NCBI GenBank assembly: GCA_013396655.1
Contig: WBMV01002768.1
Span: 499,076 to 563,075, forward strand
Source of the DNA: Campylorhamphus procurvoides
Taxonomy: Eukaryota > Chordata > Aves > Passeriformes > Dendrocolaptidae
Direction of reading: 5' to 3'
Length of the DNA stretch: 64,000 nt
Shown here piece after piece: positions 60,645 to 64,000 of the stretch (within the stretch, counting starts at the first letter, position 1; each line of letters starts with the position of its first letter). The translations under genes were made by a program, and so were the position numbers. The notes beneath the pieces are model-generated. The model was not told the DNA's origin. It made no database searches and saw only the letters and a list, made by a program, of their open reading frames with translations.

Positions 60645-63490
60645 AGCCATGGACCTCACTGCAGGGCTGCCCCTTGCTGAGCTTCTGCTGGGCTGAGACT
60701 GCAGGAGGGGCTGATGGAGTTTCCAAAATGCCCTGGGGAAGGAGCTGCTCTCAGTCCTGCAGAGGTGCCCAGAGCTCCCAGGCTGTGGGGGAGGATGGCA
60801 GGGAGGAATGGCAGTGGTTCAGTGGCACTGGGAGTCTGGCTTGGTTTGCCACAGCCCAAGAAATTTCCAGGGCTTTCCCATTAAACTCCAGGATGCCTTT
60901 CCTTGCTGTGTCTCTCGCCATCCCTCCTGACGGTCCTGACATTGATGTGGCTTTGTGGGGGCTCTGTGTGCCCTGCCAGTGACTCACTGGCAGCCTGGCT
61001 GTTGGGTTGTGGCACTGCACTCCTCTGCAGGGATGCTGCGAGGGTTGACACTGCCAAGGAGCTTCACAGCAAAGGGGAAAACAGAACCACATCTTGGATA
61101 AACAGCTGAGATGTGGGGAACAGTGGGATCCACTCCCAGGGAAGGAATTACACAGCAGCAGAAGGCAGGCACTTGTTTCTCCTCCCTGAGGAGGGGTGTT
61201 TGGCAGGGAGCTGGCAAAAGGCAGCCTTGGTAGCCATGGGGATGGGAGAAGGGATGCCTGGAGGCAGGAGACAGGGCACACAGACCTGCTGCACCAGGCA
61301 CAGCAGCAGCAGAGCCACTTCATTTCCAGCAGCCCCTGGTCCTGAGCGATCCCTGCCGGGCTCTGGGAGGCACCAGGAACAGGAGGGAAGCAGTTCCAGA
61401 CAGGGAGCCTTTGGGATGAACATCCACACAAGTGTCTGGGGAAATGAGCTCTGCTTTTGGGAGGCTTGAGTGACTGCAGTCATAGAGGAGAGAGGGAGCA
61501 GGCAGCAGCTTCAGAGGGAAGAGTGATGTGGAGGGGCTTTGCTTGTGCTCAGCCCTAATGAGCAGAGCCTGGAAGTGCTGCCAGGGGAGGACTGGGGATC
61601 TGAGGCTGGTCAGGGGTCAGGGTTAATCCAGCTCTTCAGTAACAGCAAATTATGCACTGCTTATTGCTGGGAATGTTTGGTTTGTGGGGTTTTGTTGTTG
61701 TTTTGGTTTTTTTTTTCCTTGATGTTTCCAAGTCTTTCTGCTCTGCTCGTTCTTTGCTGCATTTCCTCCCCAAAGCTGCTCTGCTGAAGCAGGAGGAGTG
61801 TGTGCTGTGCACTTGGCCAGGCTCCTGCCTGGTGCCACTGCAGGAGTTTGGACTGTGCCCTAAACCATTTCTGTCTCACCATGTCAGCAGCCCAGGCCCT
61901 TGTGGTGGGGGCACCATCTCAGTGTGCTCCTGGAGGGTTTGTGGTGAAGCAGCAGCAGTTGTTGGGGGTGGCAGGGAGCAAATGGCCCCCCAGTGTTGGT
62001 GATTTAATTCTGGCAAAGCAGGCTGAGCAGGGAGGGCAGGAAGAGCTGCTCAGGCTGGGGGGTGATGAGTGACCATCTTCATCCTCCTTCAGACTCCTCA
62101 GGGCTGTCTGTCCCTCTCCCACCAGCAGCATGGCAACTTTTGGGAAGGAGTAACGTGGAGTTTAGCATTAATGGCTTTACTTTTGGGGCAGGAGAAGATG
62201 CAGAGGCTGCCAGGGTGCCATTTGACAGCAGTTAGCAACAATCAGCTGGGCTGATGGCTACTGGGCAGCTGCAATAGCTGGAAGCCTGCTGGGCTCCAAA
62301 CTGGTTCAAAATGAGTTGTGCTGAATCACAGCCACTCCAAAACTTCCCCTGCCTGGAGCGTGTCAGAGCTGAAGAGAATTCCAGAGGGTGGGGGGAGAAA
62401 ACCCAAGTGGTTCCTGTGAGCTGGGGACTTAAGGCAGCCTGGAGTTTAGTTTATGCCTCGTGGCTGAGTTCAAGAAGCTCTAATTGATGATTTTCCCTAC
62501 ATTTAGGGCATGCATAACATCTTTCCCTTGTGGATTCATTGGTGCCTGATGGGATTCGAGCTAAACTTGCAGTCCTTCCCTCTGCAGAGAAATGTTTCTC
62601 TCCTTTACCAGGCTGTTATTTCATGAAACTTGTAGAAACAAATAGTTTTATGAGTCTGCATCCCTGTGAAATGATTGGGAACTGGCTATCAGATTCCAGA
62701 TTGATGAGCAATGGGCACAGCAATGGGCACTGAAAGCTCAGCTGGGTAAGCCTTGTTTTCTCAGTCACTGAGACCAAACCAGAAGTATCTGGATCCAAAG
62801 GAGCAAATTCAGGCTGTCAGATGTCTGAGTCCTGTTGGCTCCTCTGCCTGTGAGTTTGGGCTTTAGGGTAACAGCTCTGCTAGAATGTGGTGCTGGGCTT
62901 TGAATGGATTATAGGTCAAGATGCAAACAATAAAGTTGGGCTAAGCCTGGTTAATGAGGACAATTTATGACATAGCTGGAAGAGAATGATGTGATGAGGG
63001 TTTTCAGAGTGCTCAGCATGGGCACAACTTAGTCCTTTTGTAGTTTTCTCATTTAAGCAGAATTGATGTTGAGCCAGTGATGAGACCGGCTGAAAAGCCA
63101 GCTCTGGAAAGGGTTGCTCCTTGCTCAGTTTGGAAATTGGATGTCACTGATGAGGATGAGTGCTCTGGGAGCAGTTTGGAGGCTGCTGCTAAGTCAAGAG
63201 CAGCCTGATTATGGCTGACTTGGAGCAGCACAAAGACAAGGTGGTCAGAATGAATTTGTTCAGTGAACAAATTTGTTTTTCATTCCGAGGCAACGTCCTG
63301 TGCCTTTGTGGGGCTCTGAGTTACGCTTTACTAATGAAGCCAAGTGCTCTTTGCTGGCTGCTCACTGAACCCCTGGAGAAAGGGCACAGCTGTGGTGTCA
63401 CTCTTCATCTCCAGTAAGAATGGAATGAAGTCTGCTTGAGTGTCTGTGAGATTTACCCCATTCACAGTGCTGGTAAAATGCAGGCTCCAT
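60645..63490 (+). other. Presumed large intron, seventh segment
   Basis: No exon, RNA gene or interspersed repeat is recognised. A 21-bp perfect palindrome lies at 63253-63273. A small direct duplication, CAATGGGCA, occurs at about 62709-62729. Confidence 0.4.
63253..63273. other. Short perfect palindrome
   Basis: AATTTGTTCA and TGAACAAATT are exact inverted copies around a single central G. It contains everted TGTTCA/TGAACA half-sites. A function is not implied. Confidence 0.8.
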
Positions 63491-63494
63491 GTGA

Positions 63495-63602
63495 ATCACA
63501 GGATGGTTTGGGTTTGAAGGGATCTTAAAGATCATCTCATTCCACTGCCTGCCATGGACAAGGACACCTTCCACTAGACCAGGTTACTCAGAACCCATGG
63601 TA
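63495..63602 (-). repeat. CR1 LINE 3'-end fragment
   Basis: GAATCACAGGATGGTTTGGG, TTTGAAGGGATCTTAAAGATC, ATCTCATTCCACTGCC, TGCCATGGACAAGGACACC and TTCCACTAGACCAGGTTACTC match the antisense CR1 3' end closely. This is one of the least diverged copies here. Confidence 0.95.
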
Positions 63603-64000
63603 AAAACCTTTGCTGGGTGTGAGGTTTTACTCAGGGGCTCTCCTAAGGGTACTTTTCATGGCAGTGCAAGTTCCATTAGCATTTTTGGAGATCTCTGCTG
63701 GCCTTTGGTGTAGAAGAGCTTAGATCTCTTGCAGGAGTGACTCTGGGCAAGGTCTCTGGAAGGGAGAAGGCATTTTGGTTGGCTAAGGGGAGAATTGATG
63801 AATAACTTAGACTGGGCCTTGTGTGAAGTCTGGAGCTGTCCAGGAACTGTGTATGCAAAGTGGCCAGATTTTTGAGAAACAAAAGTATAAAGCAGGCATG
63901 GAGCAGTTATCCTGAGGCTTATGAAACTTGAGTGGTGCTTTGTTCAAAAGCACTTCTTGTACTGCCAGGCAAGCTGCCCATATTCCCTGTTATGCAAAAG
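63603..64000 (+). other. Presumed large intron, to window end
   Basis: I see no exon or repeat in the last 400 bp. The presumed intron continues past the window. Confidence 0.4.

Noticed and set aside
60751..61431. 226-residue minus-strand open frame
   Set aside because: Cys/Pro/Leu-rich without domain order. It looks like a chance frame in moderately GC-rich intron.
1..64000. CRISPR array, tRNA/rRNA genes, bacterial-type operon or phage region
   Set aside because: No spaced direct repeats other than the tandem arrays listed, no cloverleaf-like sequences noticed, and no dense same-strand long open frames.

Overview
The window looks like nuclear DNA from a bird. The repeat content is almost entirely CR1 LINE 3' ends, including the CR1-specific terminal octamer repeats and older amniote CR1 relics. 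Coding density is very low, exons are short with GT-AG borders, and there is one vertebrate-style CpG island. I see no prokaryotic operon, CRISPR array, tRNA/rRNA gene or intact mobile element.

Layout. (1) Positions 1-2361 carry the last three coding exons of a plus-strand gene: 626-936, 1681-1753 and 2351-2361, with stop TAG at 2359-2361. The joined frame ends in a charged, helix-prone segment and then DKS. I think this is the C-terminus of the RGS-family RhoGEF ARHGEF12 (LARG). That name rests on my recall of the family and on gene order, not on a search. (2) A long 3' UTR follows, with candidate poly(A) signals at 6285-6290 and 7800-7805. (3) A gene-free spacer of about 7 kb (roughly 7.8-15 kb) holds a CR1, a 30-bp minisatellite (12271-12420) and a C/T-rich tract (about 14.3-15.0 kb) interrupted by another CR1. 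(4) A CpG island at about 15.0-16.5 kb contains two good plus-strand splice donors (15143/15144 and 16473/16474). It is probably the promoter and non-coding first exon(s) of the next gene. (5) From there to 64 kb I find no convincing coding exon. This is best explained as one very large first intron. It holds CR1 fragments, a possible LTR remnant, a perfect GGGAA pentanucleotide array, a consensus-perfect RE1/NRSE (REST) site and several AT-rich islands that look like conserved non-coding elements.

On known vertebrate gene order (ARHGEF12 followed in the same orientation by GRIK4, a kainate-receptor subunit gene with a large 5' intron), the downstream gene is plausibly GRIK4. No GRIK4 coding exon lies in the window, so this is an inference. 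A REST site in the presumed intron of a neuronal gene fits it.

I did not find an undescribed multi-gene system. The items most worth checking are the RE1 site, the G-quadruplex-capable promoter edge, the structured 30-bp minisatellite, the GGGAA array, and the AT-rich elements at 40.2-40.5, 24.8-25.1 and 51.7-52.1 kb.
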